Below, one piece after another: positions 5,300 to 14,341 of a stretch of 32,431 bases of DNA. How positions within the stretch are numbered: the first letter of the stretch is position 1; each line of letters opens with the position of its first letter. The stretch is taken from the NCBI GenBank assembly GCA_030452225.1, contig JAKDMP010000008.1:1-32431 (forward strand), given 5' to 3'. Position numbers and translations under genes: made by a program. The notes under the pieces are model-generated. The model worked only from the letters and a program-made list of their open reading frames with translations. It made no database searches and had not been told where the DNA came from. This DNA is from Gammaproteobacteria bacterium (GTDB lineage Bacteria; Pseudomonadota; Gammaproteobacteria; JAKDMP01).

Positions 5300-8190
5300 C
5301 ACGTCTTGGCGGCGGATTCGCCGGAGTTCTCCCCGGCAATCTTCTGGCGGGCCTCGCGGGCATCCAGGTAGCCCCGCTGCCACTCCGAGATCGTGCTGGC
5401 GGGCCGCACCTCGACCGCGGTAACCTTGTATTCGGGGCAATCCGTGGCCCAATCGGTCAACTCGGTGGTCACCAGGTTCGTCGTGGTCTCCGGGAAGTGG
5501 AAAGTGGTGTAGACCACCCCCGGCATCATGCGCTCGCTCACCCGGGCCCGCAGGGCGATCTCCCCCATGCGGCTGGCGACCGCCACCTGGCTGCCGTCGG
5601 CAATGCCGCGGGTCTCGGCGTCGGACGGGTGGATCTCGAGGACATCCTCGTCGTGCCACAGGCGATTCCGGGTGCGCCGGGTCTGCGCCCCCACGTTGTA
5701 CTGCGTGAGAATCCGGCCGGTCGTCAGAAGCAGCGGGAACCTGCGGTTGGCGCGCTCCTCGGTGGCCACGTAGGGTGTGAGCATGAAGCGGCCCTTGCCG
5801 CGCACGAATTCGCCGACATGCATCACCGGCGTACCCTCGGGTTGAGCCTCGTTGCAGGGCCACTGGATGCTCCCGAGCTCGTCGATCTTCTCGAAGCTGA
5901 CCCCGGCGAAGGTCGGCGTGGTGCGTGCAATCTCGTCCATGATTTCCGAGGGATGGCGGTAGCGCATGGGATAACCCAGCCGCTGCGCCAGCTCCTGGGT
6001 GATCTCCCAGTCGGCCTTGCCCGCGGGCGCCTGCACCACCTTGCGCACCCGGTTGATGCGGCGTTCGGCGTTGATGAAGGTGCCGTCCTTCTCCAGGAAG
6101 GTGGAACCGGGCAGGAACACGTGGGCGTAGGCGGCGGTTTCGTTCAGGAACAGGTCCTGGACAATCACGCACTCCATGGCCGCCAGCCCGGCGGCAATGT
6201 GCTTGCTGTTGGGATCGGACTGCAGGATGTCCTCGCCCTGCACGTAGAGGGCCTTGAAGGTGCCGCATGCGGCCGCATCGATCATGTTGGGGATGCGCAT
6301 GCCCGGCTCCTTGTCCAGTTGCACTCCCCATTCCTTTTCGTAGATCTCGCGCACGCTGTCGATGGCGATATGGCGGTAGCCGGGGAACTCGTGCGGGAAG
6401 GATCCCATGTCGCAGGAGCCTTGGACGTTGTTTTGCCCGCGCATCGGGTTGAGCCCCACGCCTTCGCGCCCGAAGTTGCCGGTGGCCATCGCCAGATTGG
6501 CCATCCCCATGACCATGGTGGAACCCTGGCTGTGTTCGGTTACGCCCAGGCCATAGTAAATTGCGCCGTTGCCGCCGGTGGCGTACAGCCGGGCCGCCGC
6601 GCGGATGTCGCCGGCGGGCACGCCGCTCGCCCCGGACACGGCTTCGGGACTGTTTTCGGGCTGGAGGATGAACTCGCGCCAGGCCGCGTATTCCTCGAGG
6701 TCGCAGCGCTCGTGGATGAAATCGCGGTCTTCGAGCCCCTCTTCCACCACCGTGTGGGCCAGTGCATTGATGAGGGCGACGTTGCACCCCGGTCGCAGCT
6801 GCAAGTGGTAGTCCGCATGCACATGGGGACTGTGCACCAGGTCGATGGCCCGCGGGTCGGCCACGATGAGCCGGGCGCCGGCGCGCAGCCGGCGTTTCAT
6901 CTGCGAGGCGAACACCGGGTGGGCGTCGGTGGGATTGGCCCCGATCACCAGGATGACGTCGCAGCGCTCGACCGAATCGAAATCCTGCGTGCCGGCCGAA
7001 GTGCCCAGGGTATTGCTCATGCCGTAGCCGGTGGGCGAATGGCATACGCGCGCGCAAGTGTCCACATTGTTGGTGCCGAGCACCGCGCGCGCGAGCTTCT
7101 GCACGAGGTAAGTCTCCTCGTCGGTGCAGCGCGAAGAGGTGATGCAGCCCAGCGCATTGCGACCGTGCCGCTCGCGGATCGCCCGGATGCGGGCCGCCGC
7201 GTAGTCGTAGGCCTCGTCCCAGCTCACCCTGCGCCAGGGATCGGTGATTTTCTCGCGGATCATCGGCGAGGTGATGCGGTCCGGATGATTGGTATAGCCC
7301 CAGGCAAAGCGGCCCTTGATGCAGGCGTGGCCATGATTGGCCTTGCCGTACTTGTAGGGGATCATGCGCACCACCCGATCGCTCTTCATCTCCACCTGGA
7401 AGGAGCAGCCCACACCGCAGTAGCCGCAGGTGGTGACCACCGCGCGATCCGGCATCCCCTTCTGCGCCACGTCCTTTTCCAGCAACGCCTCGGTCGGGCA
7501 GGCCTGCACGCAGGCGCCGCAGGACACGCACTCGGAACGCAGGAAATCGTCCTCGGCGGTGCCGGCGCTGATCACCGAATCGAAGCCGCGGCCGTCCACC
7601 GTGAGCGCGAAGGTGCCCTGCACCTCGTTGCAGGCGCGGATGCAGCGCGAACAAACGATGCAGCGGCCGGGATCGAAGTGGAAGTAAGGATTGGAGTCAT
7701 CCACAGCCGCGTCCTGGTGATTCGCGCCGCCGCGGCCATAGCGAACCCCGGTTACGCCCAGTTTATTCGCCAGTTTCAACAGCTCGTCATCCCCGTGGCC
7801 GTCCGGCGTCACGCTCACACCGGGGTGATCGGAGAGGTAGAGTTCCACCACTCCGCGCCGGAGCGTGCCGAGCTTGTCGGATTGGGTGCGCACCTTCATG
7901 CCCTCCTCCACCGGCGTGGTGCAGGAGGCGGGATAGCCTTTACGGCCCTCGATTTCCACCAGACACAGCCGGCAGGAACCGAAGGGTTCCAGGGAGTCGG
8001 ATGCGCAGAGTTTCGGGATCTCCATGCCCGCCTCGATCGCGGCGCGCATCACCGAGGCGCCTTCGGGAACGGTCACGGACCGGCCGTCGATCTCGAGTGT
8101 CACTCGATTTGCGGACCTGCCGGGCGGGGTACCGAAATCCACGGGCTTCCAATCCGGTGGCATTTCTGTGTCGGGATAAACGCTCGCCAT
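5299..8190 (-). CDS. fdsA: NAD-dependent formate dehydrogenase alpha subunit FdsA
   Basis: 963-residue catalytic subunit that oxidises formate to CO2 at a molybdenum bis-MGD centre in the cytoplasm, feeding electrons to FdsB/FdsG and NAD+. An N-terminal [2Fe-2S] domain has C62, C73, C76, C90. Two [4Fe-4S] ferredoxin motifs use C177/C180/C183/C187 and C221/C224/C227/C231. The catalytic-domain cluster uses C255, C258, C262 and C290. The Mo ligand is C383 in RVCHSPTG, with H384 beside it, so it is a Cys and not a Sec enzyme. Oddly, the NuoG-like His-ligated cluster site is lost: DHP (D121-P123) is kept but the three usual cysteines are S126, P129 and D135 in a gapless alignment. ATG 8190 is preceded by AGGAG. 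The fdsB gene ends 19 bases upstream. Confidence 0.95.
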   Translation of the reverse strand: MASVYPDTEMPPDWKPVDFGTPPGRSANRVTLEIDGRSVTVPEGASVMRAAIEAGMEIPKLCASDSLEPFGSCRLCLVEIEGRKGYPASCTTPVEEGMKVRTQSDKLGTLRRGVVELYLSDHPGVSVTPDGHGDDELLKLANKLGVTGVRYGRGGANHQDAAVDDSNPYFHFDPGRCIVCSRCIRACNEVQGTFALTVDGRGFDSVISAGTAEDDFLRSECVSCGACVQACPTEALLEKDVAQKGMPDRAVVTTCGYCGVGCSFQVEMKSDRVVRMIPYKYGKANHGHACIKGRFAWGYTNHPDRITSPMIREKITDPWRRVSWDEAYDYAAARIRAIRERHGRNALGCITSSRCTDEETYLVQKLARAVLGTNNVDTCARVCHSPTGYGMSNTLGTSAGTQDFDSVERCDVILVIGANPTDAHPVFASQMKRRLRAGARLIVADPRAIDLVHSPHVHADYHLQLRPGCNVALINALAHTVVEEGLEDRDFIHERCDLEEYAAWREFILQPENSPEAVSGASGVPAGDIRAAARLYATGGNGAIYYGLGVTEHSQGSTMVMGMANLAMATGNFGREGVGLNPMRGQNNVQGSCDMGSFPHEFPGYRHIAIDSVREIYEKEWGVQLDKEPGMRIPNMIDAAACGTFKALYVQGEDILQSDPNSKHIAAGLAAMECVIVQDLFLNETAAYAHVFLPGSTFLEKDGTFINAERRINRVRKVVQAPAGKADWEITQELAQRLGYPMRYRHPSEIMDEIARTTPTFAGVSFEKIDELGSIQWPCNEAQPEGTPVMHVGEFVRGKGRFMLTPYVATEERANRRFPLLLTTGRILTQYNVGAQTRRTRNRLWHDEDVLEIHPSDAETRGIADGSQVAVASRMGEIALRARVSERMMPGVVYTTFHFPETTTNLVTTELTDWATDCPEYKVTAVEVRPASTISEWQRGYLDAREARQKIAGENSGESAAKT

Positions 8191-8209
8191 GACGTGCTCC
8201 TGTCGTGTC

Positions 8210-9745
8210 TCAAGCCGCGGCGGTGCGCGGTTCGAAATCCTCGGGAAAATGATTGAGGGCGGAGAGCACCGGAAACGGTGCCATGCCGCCGTGAGCGCAC
8301 AGCGAGCCCTGGATCATGGTCTCGCACAGTTCGCGCAGCAATTCGATGTTGGCCTCGCGGTTATCGTCGGCCGTGATCCGGTCGATCACTTCCTGGGCGC
8401 GCACCGAGCCGACGCGGCAGGGGGTGCACTTGCCGCAGGACTCGATGGCGCAGAACTCCATCGCAAACCGGGCCTGGGCGGCCATGTCCACGCTGTCGTC
8501 GAAAACGACGACCCCGCCATGGCCGATTATGGCCTTTACGTCGGCAAACTCCTCGTAGCCCAACGGCGTATCGAACCGTTCGGGCGGCAGGTAGGCACCC
8601 AGCGGTCCGCCGACCTGCACGGCCCGTACCGGCCGCCCACTGGCCGAGCCGCCGCCGAGCTCGTCGATTACATGCCCCAGCGTGACGCCGAAGGGCAACT
8701 CGTAAAGCCCCGGGCGCTTGATGTTGCCGCAGAGCTGGACGGTGAGCGTGCCGCGCGACCGGTTGATGCCCAGGGCGTGGTGCGCCGGTGCGCCCTGCAC
8801 AAAAATTGCGGGCACGGTAGCCAGGGTGATGACGTTGTTCATCACCGTCGGTTTGCCGAGAAAACCCCGGACCGCCGGGAGCGGCGGCTTGTAGCGCACC
8901 TCCCCGCGTTTGCCTTCCAGGCTCTCCAGGAGCGAGGTTTCCTCGCCACAGATGTAGGCGCCCGCACCGACCCGGATCTCGATGTCGAAGGCCTGCGCGG
9001 ATCCGAGGATGGCGTCGCCCAGCATGCCGTTGGCCCGCGCGGCCACGAGTGCCATCTCCAGACTGCGCCGGGCGTCGGGGTATTCGGAGCGCAGATAGAT
9101 GTAGCCCCGCTCCGCACCCACCGCCAGCGCGGCGATCGCCATGCCTTCGAGAAGGCAGAGCGGATCGCCTTCCAAGAGCATACGGTCGGCAAAGGTGCCG
9201 CTGTCACCCTCGTCGGCGTTGCAGACGACATACTTCGGGGAATTGTCCGCCTCGTGCACCGTCTGCCACTTGACGCCCGTCGGGAAGCCGGCTCCGCCGC
9301 GCCCACGCAGGCCCGATTCCCTGACCGCTTTCAGAATGTCCTGCGGCGTCATCCCCAGCGCCTTGCGCAGGCCGTCCGTACCGCCGTGAGCCACGTAGTC
9401 TTCCCAGTCGGCGGGCACCACCACCCCGCTGCGGCCAAGTGCCCAGCGTTGCTGGCCCTGGTCCGCCAGCATCCTGTCGAGGTCGCCAACGCACAGGGAA
9501 TGCTCCGCGGTGCCGTTTTGCATCGCCGCCAACAACGCCGGGACGTCTTCGGCGGCGACCGGCCCGTAGCCGATCCGGCGGCCGTCCCGTTCGATTTCCA
9601 CCAAGGGCTCCAGCCAGTAGAGTCCGCGCGAGCCCGTGCGCACAACCTTCGCACCCGCCTGCGCCAGCGCCGCGGCGGTTTCGGCGGCGCCGATGGCATT
9701 GGCCGAACTGTCGCCGGGTACGAAGACGCGGGTCGCGGGCTTCAT
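8210..9745 (-). CDS. fdsB: NAD-dependent formate dehydrogenase beta subunit FdsB
   Basis: 511-residue NuoF-like diaphorase subunit that carries FMN and a [4Fe-4S] cluster and reduces NAD+. After a thioredoxin-like N-terminal domain come the FMN/NAD-binding segments GLRGRGGAGFPTGVKW, CNADEGDSGTFADRMLLEGD and GAGAYICGEETSLLESLEG. The cluster motif is ESCGKCTPCR with a distal Cys in SLCAHGG. Two starts are possible: ATG 9745, which shares an A with the fdsG TAA (TAATG), and ATG 9757, which overlaps fdsG by 13 bases. I chose 9745 because MKPATRVFVPGD resembles the usual family N-terminus and the stop-start arrangement favours coupling. The frame open beyond that is not protein-like. Confidence 0.93.
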   Translation of the reverse strand: MKPATRVFVPGDSSANAIGAAETAAALAQAGAKVVRTGSRGLYWLEPLVEIERDGRRIGYGPVAAEDVPALLAAMQNGTAEHSLCVGDLDRMLADQGQQRWALGRSGVVVPADWEDYVAHGGTDGLRKALGMTPQDILKAVRESGLRGRGGAGFPTGVKWQTVHEADNSPKYVVCNADEGDSGTFADRMLLEGDPLCLLEGMAIAALAVGAERGYIYLRSEYPDARRSLEMALVAARANGMLGDAILGSAQAFDIEIRVGAGAYICGEETSLLESLEGKRGEVRYKPPLPAVRGFLGKPTVMNNVITLATVPAIFVQGAPAHHALGINRSRGTLTVQLCGNIKRPGLYELPFGVTLGHVIDELGGGSASGRPVRAVQVGGPLGAYLPPERFDTPLGYEEFADVKAIIGHGGVVVFDDSVDMAAQARFAMEFCAIESCGKCTPCRVGSVRAQEVIDRITADDNREANIELLRELCETMIQGSLCAHGGMAPFPVLSALNHFPEDFEPRTAAA

Positions 9746-10209
9746 TACGGCGTGCATGACCGGCCAACCTTGGCGGCGGCCAATCGCGACACGCGTTCCG
9801 GCGTAAAGCGACCGAGCGTCCTCCCGTCGAGCTGCACCGAGGGCGCACAGGCACAGTTGCCGAGACAATACACGGCTTGTACTTCGAACGGAGAGTCGGG
9901 CTCCGCGGCCAGGGCTTCGGCCGCGGCCCAGACTTCGCGCCCGCCCACCGCCTGACAGGCCTCGGCACGGCAAACTCTGAGCCGGCGCCGGCGCGCCGGG
10001 CGATCGCGGAAGTCATGATAAAAGCTGACAACGCCGAAAACCTCGGCGCGCGTGAGATTGAGGGCCTCGGCGATCCGCCGGATGGCGGCATCGGAAATAT
10101 ACCCGAATCGGTCCTGAACCTCGTGGAGAATCGGCAAGAGGGGCGCGTCGCGCCGAGCGTGACGTTCGCAGATGTCATCGATCCCGGACATATCGCTCAT
10201 CGGCTCCAT
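9745..10209 (-). CDS. fdsG: NAD-dependent formate dehydrogenase gamma subunit FdsG
   Basis: 154-residue NuoE-like subunit with a thioredoxin-fold [2Fe-2S] domain that partners FdsB in the diaphorase module. An N-terminal helical bundle (LLPILHEVQDRFGYI, LNLTRAEVFGVVSFYHDF) precedes the cluster motif, with cysteines in CRAEAC and CLGNCACAP. It is the first gene of the minus-strand operon fdsG-fdsB-fdsA-fdhD-fdsD, the common proteobacterial order. Three ATGs lie close together (10209, 10200, 10194) and no start is clearly favoured by its ribosome-binding site; I give the longest. No LysR-type regulator (FdsR) is seen next to it. Confidence 0.9.
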   Translation of the reverse strand: MEPMSDMSGIDDICERHARRDAPLLPILHEVQDRFGYISDAAIRRIAEALNLTRAEVFGVVSFYHDFRDRPARRRRLRVCRAEACQAVGGREVWAAAEALAAEPDSPFEVQAVYCLGNCACAPSVQLDGRTLGRFTPERVSRLAAAKVGRSCTP

Positions 10210-10530
10210 GCACTGCGCTTGGCGGAAACGAAATGGTTCTTGTCGACGGTTCCGGAGGAATCCGGCAATGGGTTGATATCAGCAAGAGTACTCCCCTGCG
10301 GCGGCCAACGCAAGCAAGGCCGGCACCGCGCCGGGCCAAAGCCGCAACACCCGCGGTATGCAATATCAAGTTCCCTTTTACTTCGCGAGCACAAGTCATG
10401 AGAATTGAACCATTTTCAGGAAGCAAAGACAGATCGATGAGGAGACTCGAACCCATGACTTTGCGTCGCGAAAACGAGTCCAGTGACAGGCTCGGCTTTC
10501 AAACTTTTGTTCGACAGTGGTCCGTTTGCT
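10210..10530. other. Non-coding interval upstream of fdsG
   Basis: 321 bases without a convincing gene on either strand. It should hold the fds promoter on the minus strand, but I find no good sigma70 pair and no clear sigma54 box. A small inverted repeat, CCGGA...TCCGG, lies near 10253-10266. A stretch near 10443-10453 resembles a tRNA T-arm but cannot be folded into a tRNA. Confidence 0.5.
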
Positions 10531-11091
10531 TCAATCATGCCGGTGGCGAAACCGCCACGGCGGCTCTCGCCTGCCGGGCGGAAAGGCCCACAGGCCGCGC
10601 CGGGCCGCTCGCGCCGATTGCTGCGCCTCGGTATAGGTTTCGTTCGTGAAGCCGCGGTAAGCCCAAGCCCAACCCTGGCGTACCATGGCGAGGTTGAGGT
10701 TCCGGCTGTTCACCCTGAGAACGCCCAGTGTTCTTCCGTAATCGTCCTCGCCGGTACTCGTCAGGGTCACGAAATGGCCGGCAATCAGCGAGATGAGAGC
10801 CGACCTGGCCTGTGTGCCGCCCGGCTGGCCGGGCTTGTGCCAATAAGGATGGGCGACCTCCGGAGCATCGATATAGTCCAGCCTGACCTTGACCCTTTTG
10901 CCGTTGCAGCGCATCCAGACCGTATCGCCGTCGATGACCTGTTGGACCGGGCCCGTACAGCTCGGCTGGTAAGCCGCGGCGCCGGGTGACCAGCCAAGCC
11001 AGGCGTGCAACACATTTCCGGGTGTGTAATGCAGGATCAAACCCGCGACAATCGCCACGGCCAGCGCACCGCCCAGTACCCGCTTGATCAT
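10531..11091 (-). CDS. Thermonuclease-family (SNase-like) nuclease
   Basis: 186-residue staphylococcal-nuclease-like protein, cleaving DNA or RNA with Ca2+. A hydrophobic N-terminal segment (about residues 5-22) is a signal anchor or signal peptide, so it probably acts in the periplasm or outside. The catalytic set is complete and correctly spaced: D54/D56-T57 in VIDGDT, R70 and D75-A-P-E78 in VRLDYIDAPE, and R120 in DDYGR, corresponding to D19/D21, R35, D40, E43 and R87 of the Staphylococcus enzyme. The C-terminal LAMVRQGWAWAY and ARRGLW segments are also typical. It stands alone, 321 bases upstream of fdsG on the same strand and divergent from the gene at 11158. Likely functions are nutrient scavenging or extracellular DNA turnover. 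Confidence 0.9.
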   Translation of the reverse strand: MIKRVLGGALAVAIVAGLILHYTPGNVLHAWLGWSPGAAAYQPSCTGPVQQVIDGDTVWMRCNGKRVKVRLDYIDAPEVAHPYWHKPGQPGGTQARSALISLIAGHFVTLTSTGEDDYGRTLGVLRVNSRNLNLAMVRQGWAWAYRGFTNETYTEAQQSARAARRGLWAFPPGRREPPWRFRHRHD

Positions 11092-11157
11092 GGTTCCGAC
11101 CCCTCCACTTTCTTCAGCTTGGCAATCCCGGAAGCCTCAAGATGTTAGCATTCCGTC

Positions 11158-11847
11158 ATGACTCCACATTTGCACAATCCCGCAGGTCCACGTTTATGGA
11201 CAGTCTTGCTGCGCCAAGACTCGCAAAGCGCCCTGAAACGAGCCTGGAGGAATGTGGCGCAAGGCCGAGACGACAAGGACGCCAGTGCGGTTTTGCAGGA
11301 TTTGCGTAAAAGAACAAGGATTTGGGCGAACAATCCGGACGGATTGTCGGAGACGCGCACGGAACTGATGGACAGCGTGGATCGAGGGCTGCTGCATCGT
11401 GGATTGATGCAGCTCGATCCGGATACGGTGCAAACCGTGCTGGACCGGATGCCCGAGTTGCCCGCCTCCTCCACAGACCTTGCCCGCTTGATTGCCGCAA
11501 ACGAGTTGCGCACGGCGGTCATCCGCAACTGGGCCGGGAGGTACTACGGCGACCGCGCCCAAGGTGACTGGTTCGATGCCTATTGCCGGGCGGCCGAAAT
11601 GCGCCAGGCGAGCGCCGCAAGGGATCTCGAACGCCTGGCGGGCGAGCCGACGGCTGCCATCCAGAACCATATCGATGCCGCCATTCGCGGTTTGAATACT
11701 TCCCTGCGCCTGCGTCTGCTGCAGGCGCCGCGCGGCAGGAAAATCGGGCATCGCAGCCTGCAAACCCGCTTGCGTCAATTTTTGGGCCTCGCTCAGCGTC
11801 AGCCTGTCAACGAGTCCTCCGGCACTTTGCCGCCCTCTTCCACCTGA
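11158..11847 (+). CDS. Hypothetical helical protein
   Basis: 229 residues; I do not recognise a family. The sequence is soluble and mostly predicted helical, rich in Arg, Ala, Leu and Gln, with no signal peptide or membrane segment. Notable patches are SALKRAWRNVAQGRDDKD, ALQ-type heptads around 60-110, and a charged C-terminal third ending in a flexible Ser/Pro/Thr tail. The balanced composition and absence of a better frame on the other strand support a real gene, but no Shine-Dalgarno precedes ATG 11158, so the start is uncertain. It lies 41 bases before the fadB-like gene on the same strand and is divergent from the nuclease gene. No function can be proposed. Confidence 0.55.
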   Translation: MTPHLHNPAGPRLWTVLLRQDSQSALKRAWRNVAQGRDDKDASAVLQDLRKRTRIWANNPDGLSETRTELMDSVDRGLLHRGLMQLDPDTVQTVLDRMPELPASSTDLARLIAANELRTAVIRNWAGRYYGDRAQGDWFDAYCRAAEMRQASAARDLERLAGEPTAAIQNHIDAAIRGLNTSLRLRLLQAPRGRKIGHRSLQTRLRQFLGLAQRQPVNESSGTLPPSST

Positions 11848-11888
11848 ACCCTCACCGTCTTGTTTTCTTGCATCAATACGAGAAACCC

Positions 11889-13919
11889 ATGAATACGAAA
11901 ACCGACTTCCAGCACTGGAAAATGGAAACGGATGACTCCGGTATTGCATGGCTGGGCTTCGACCTGGCCGAAAGCCACACCAATACCCTGGGCTCAGCCG
12001 TCATGCGCGAACTTTCGCAGGCTCTGGACACGATCGCGGGCGGATCCCCGCGTGCCGTGGTCGTCCATTCGCTCAAGAAGAACGGCTTTGCCGCCGGCGC
12101 CGACATCAACGAATTCACCAAGCTCGAGAACGAGTCCCAGGCTTTCGAAATGATTCGCAGCGGTCAAAAGGTGCTCGACAAACTCGAGGCACTGCCCTGC
12201 CCCACGGTCGCCATGCTCCACGGCTTTGTGCTCGGCGGCGGCCTGGAACTCGCACTCGCTTGCCGCTATCGCATAGCGGCCGACGATGCGCGTACCCAGC
12301 TCGGCTTTCCCGAGGTCAAACTCGGCATCCATCCCGGCTTCGGCGGCAGCATCCGCAGCGTGAACGTCATGGGCGTCACGGCGGCGATGAAACTCATGCT
12401 TACCGGCCGTTCGCTCAAGGCCTCGAAGGCGCACGGCCAGGGGCTGGTGGACCGACTGGCCAAGCCGGACAAGCTCAAGGAACAGGCCGCGAAGCTCGCC
12501 CTCTCCCCGCCTTCACCTGCGAAAGCGCCGATGATGCAGCGCCTGCTCGGCACCGCGGTGCTGCGGCCGTTGATCGCGGGCCAGCTCCGCAAGCAGACTG
12601 CCGCCAAGGTCCGCAAGCAGCATTACCCCGCGCCGTTCGCCATGATCGACCTGTGGCAGGCGACCGGTGCCAGGCCGGTGCAGGCCAGCTACGAGGCCGA
12701 AGCGCACTCCATCGCCCGTCTCATGTGCGGCGAGACGGCCCGCAATCTCGTGCGCGTCTTCTTCCTGCAAAACCGGCTCAAAAGCCTGGGGCGCAAGACG
12801 GAGTTCAAGCTGCGCCGCGTGCATGTGATCGGTGCCGGCACGATGGGCGGCGACATCGCCGCCTGGTGCGCCTCGCGAGGTTTCGAGGTCAGCGTGCAGG
12901 ACCAAAAGGCCGAATACGTCGAAAAGGCCTTCGCCCGCGCACGCAAATACTTCGCCAAGCGTCTCAAGGACGAGAAAAAGATCGAGGAAGCGGCCGCGCG
13001 CCTGAAAATGGATCTTGACGGCGACAACATCGCCGGGGCGGATGTCGTGATCGAGGCCATCATCGAAAACCGGGAGGCCAAGACCACCCTGCTCCGCGAA
13101 GTGGAAACGCGTCTCGCCAAGGGCGCCGTGTTGGCCACCAACACCTCGAGCATTCCGCTGGAAGAATTGGCCGAAGCGCTCGAGCAGCCGTCGCGCCTGA
13201 TCGGCCTGCACTTTTTCAACCCGGTTACGAAGATGCCGCTGGTGGAAGTGATCGCCGGCAACCAGAGTGCGGATGAGGCCCTGGCGCACGGCCTTGCCGC
13301 CGTGCGCGCCATGGGAAAACTGCCCGTACCGGTGAAAAGCGCGCCCGGCTTTCTCGTCAACCGCATCCTGGCGCCCTACATGATGGCGGCCCTCAGGGCC
13401 TGGGACGAAGGCATCGCGCTGGAGGCCCTCGATCGCGCGGCCGAGGATTTCGGCATGCCCATGGGGCCGGCCGAACTCGCCGACACCGTGGGTCTCGACG
13501 TCCTGTTCGCCGTAGCCGAAGTGCTCAAGGATACCGTCTCGATGGAACCGCCGAAAGCCATGCACGAACTCGTGGAGGCCGGCAAGACGGGTCGCAAGAG
13601 CGGCCAGGGGCTGTACCGCTGGGAAGACGGCAAGGCGGTCAAGGACAAAAGCAAGGCAGGCGCAACCAATACCGACCTGCAGGATCGGCTCATCATGCCC
13701 TACCTGAACGAGGCGGTGTGCGCGCTGCGCGAGGGGATCGTCGAGGATGCGGACCTGCTCGATGCCGGCGCGATCTTCGGCACCGGCTTCGCCCCGTTCC
13801 GCGGCGGCCCGATTCATTATGCGCGTACGCATACCGCCGAATTCAAGCAATTGCTCGAATCACTTGCGCAGCAACATGGTGAATTCTATCGGCCCGACGC
13901 CGGCTGGGATTCGCTCTGA
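11889..13919 (+). CDS. FadB/FadJ-like enoyl-CoA hydratase / 3-hydroxyacyl-CoA dehydrogenase
   Basis: 676-residue bifunctional beta-oxidation protein. The N-terminal crotonase domain (about 1-200) has the oxyanion-hole segments FAAGADINEF and FVLGGGLELALACRY and both catalytic glutamates, E120 (GGGLE) and E142 (FPEVKLG). The dehydrogenase half (from about 315) starts with the NAD-binding VIGAGTMGGDIAAW and has TNTSSIPLEEL, the catalytic His in LHFFNPVTKMPLVEVI, and the C-terminal helical domain beginning SAPGFLVNRIL. It converts 2-enoyl-CoA via L-3-hydroxyacyl-CoA to 3-ketoacyl-CoA. The frame opens earlier, but ATG 11889 begins the homologous sequence; its ribosome-binding site is weak. No fadA thiolase is adjacent. 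The TGA shares its A with the next start codon, and an aminotransferase and hydrolase follow in the same operon. Confidence 0.93.
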   Translation: MNTKTDFQHWKMETDDSGIAWLGFDLAESHTNTLGSAVMRELSQALDTIAGGSPRAVVVHSLKKNGFAAGADINEFTKLENESQAFEMIRSGQKVLDKLEALPCPTVAMLHGFVLGGGLELALACRYRIAADDARTQLGFPEVKLGIHPGFGGSIRSVNVMGVTAAMKLMLTGRSLKASKAHGQGLVDRLAKPDKLKEQAAKLALSPPSPAKAPMMQRLLGTAVLRPLIAGQLRKQTAAKVRKQHYPAPFAMIDLWQATGARPVQASYEAEAHSIARLMCGETARNLVRVFFLQNRLKSLGRKTEFKLRRVHVIGAGTMGGDIAAWCASRGFEVSVQDQKAEYVEKAFARARKYFAKRLKDEKKIEEAAARLKMDLDGDNIAGADVVIEAIIENREAKTTLLREVETRLAKGAVLATNTSSIPLEELAEALEQPSRLIGLHFFNPVTKMPLVEVIAGNQSADEALAHGLAAVRAMGKLPVPVKSAPGFLVNRILAPYMMAALRAWDEGIALEALDRAAEDFGMPMGPAELADTVGLDVLFAVAEVLKDTVSMEPPKAMHELVEAGKTGRKSGQGLYRWEDGKAVKDKSKAGATNTDLQDRLIMPYLNEAVCALREGIVEDADLLDAGAIFGTGFAPFRGGPIHYARTHTAEFKQLLESLAQQHGEFYRPDAGWDSL

Positions 13920-14326
13920 TGTACTTTGACGATCCGCCGACAGATCGGCAGGCCATGATCACCGCCGTCGCCATGCCCAGCGACACCAATGCCCTGGGCG
14001 ACATCTTCGGCGGCTGGCTGATGTCCCAGGCCGATATCGCCGGCGCCATCCTCGCCTATCGCCGCGCCGGCGGGCGCGTCGTCACCGTTGCGGTGGACTG
14101 CTTCAATTTCATCCTGCCCGTCTATGTAGGCGACCGGGTCATCTTTTACGCCGACCTGGCCAGGACCGGCAAGACTTCCATCAAGGTGGACCTGAGCATT
14201 TTCGCGCAGAGCAATTGGGACGACGGCGCCATTCGCCGCGTGGCCACGGGATCCATGATCTATGTACACATCGACGAGGCTCGTCGCCCCACCCCCATCG
14301 AGGGCGACGCCAAGTCGCAAGACTGA
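13919..14326 (+). CDS. YciA-like acyl-CoA thioesterase
   Basis: 135-residue single hotdog-domain thioesterase that hydrolyses acyl-CoA to free acid and CoA, normally a hexamer. The family core is clear: AMPSDTNALGDIFGGWLMSQ followed by ADIAGAI, where the Asp is the YciA catalytic residue. VVTVAVDCFNFILPVYVGD and SIKVDLSIFAQ follow. The ATG at 13919 overlaps the upstream TGA by one base (TGATG), so translation is coupled to the FadB-like protein. The stop is 15 bases before the aminotransferase. Pairing with a beta-oxidation protein suggests release of a CoA-bound product made by its neighbour. Confidence 0.9.
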   Translation: MYFDDPPTDRQAMITAVAMPSDTNALGDIFGGWLMSQADIAGAILAYRRAGGRVVTVAVDCFNFILPVYVGDRVIFYADLARTGKTSIKVDLSIFAQSNWDDGAIRRVATGSMIYVHIDEARRPTPIEGDAKSQD

Positions 14327-14341
14327 CCAGGAGACCAACAC

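Noticed and set aside
4463-7654. Long minus-strand frame extending upstream of fdhD, suggesting a fusion protein
   Set aside because: The extension lies out of frame across fdsA and is not protein-like; fdhD starts at 5299 where its ATG shares a base with the fdsA stop.
5278-8256. Very long open frame on the plus strand opposite fdsA (992 codons), and another opposite fdsB (8189-9955)
   Set aside because: Both are mirror frames of high-GC coding sequence; the proteins are low-complexity, rich in His, Gly, Ala and Arg without domains, while the minus strand encodes clear FdsA and FdsB.
10440-10460. T-arm-like sequence (GGTTCGAGTC on the minus strand) upstream of fdsG
   Set aside because: No matching acceptor, D or anticodon arms could be folded around it, and the T-stem has mismatches.
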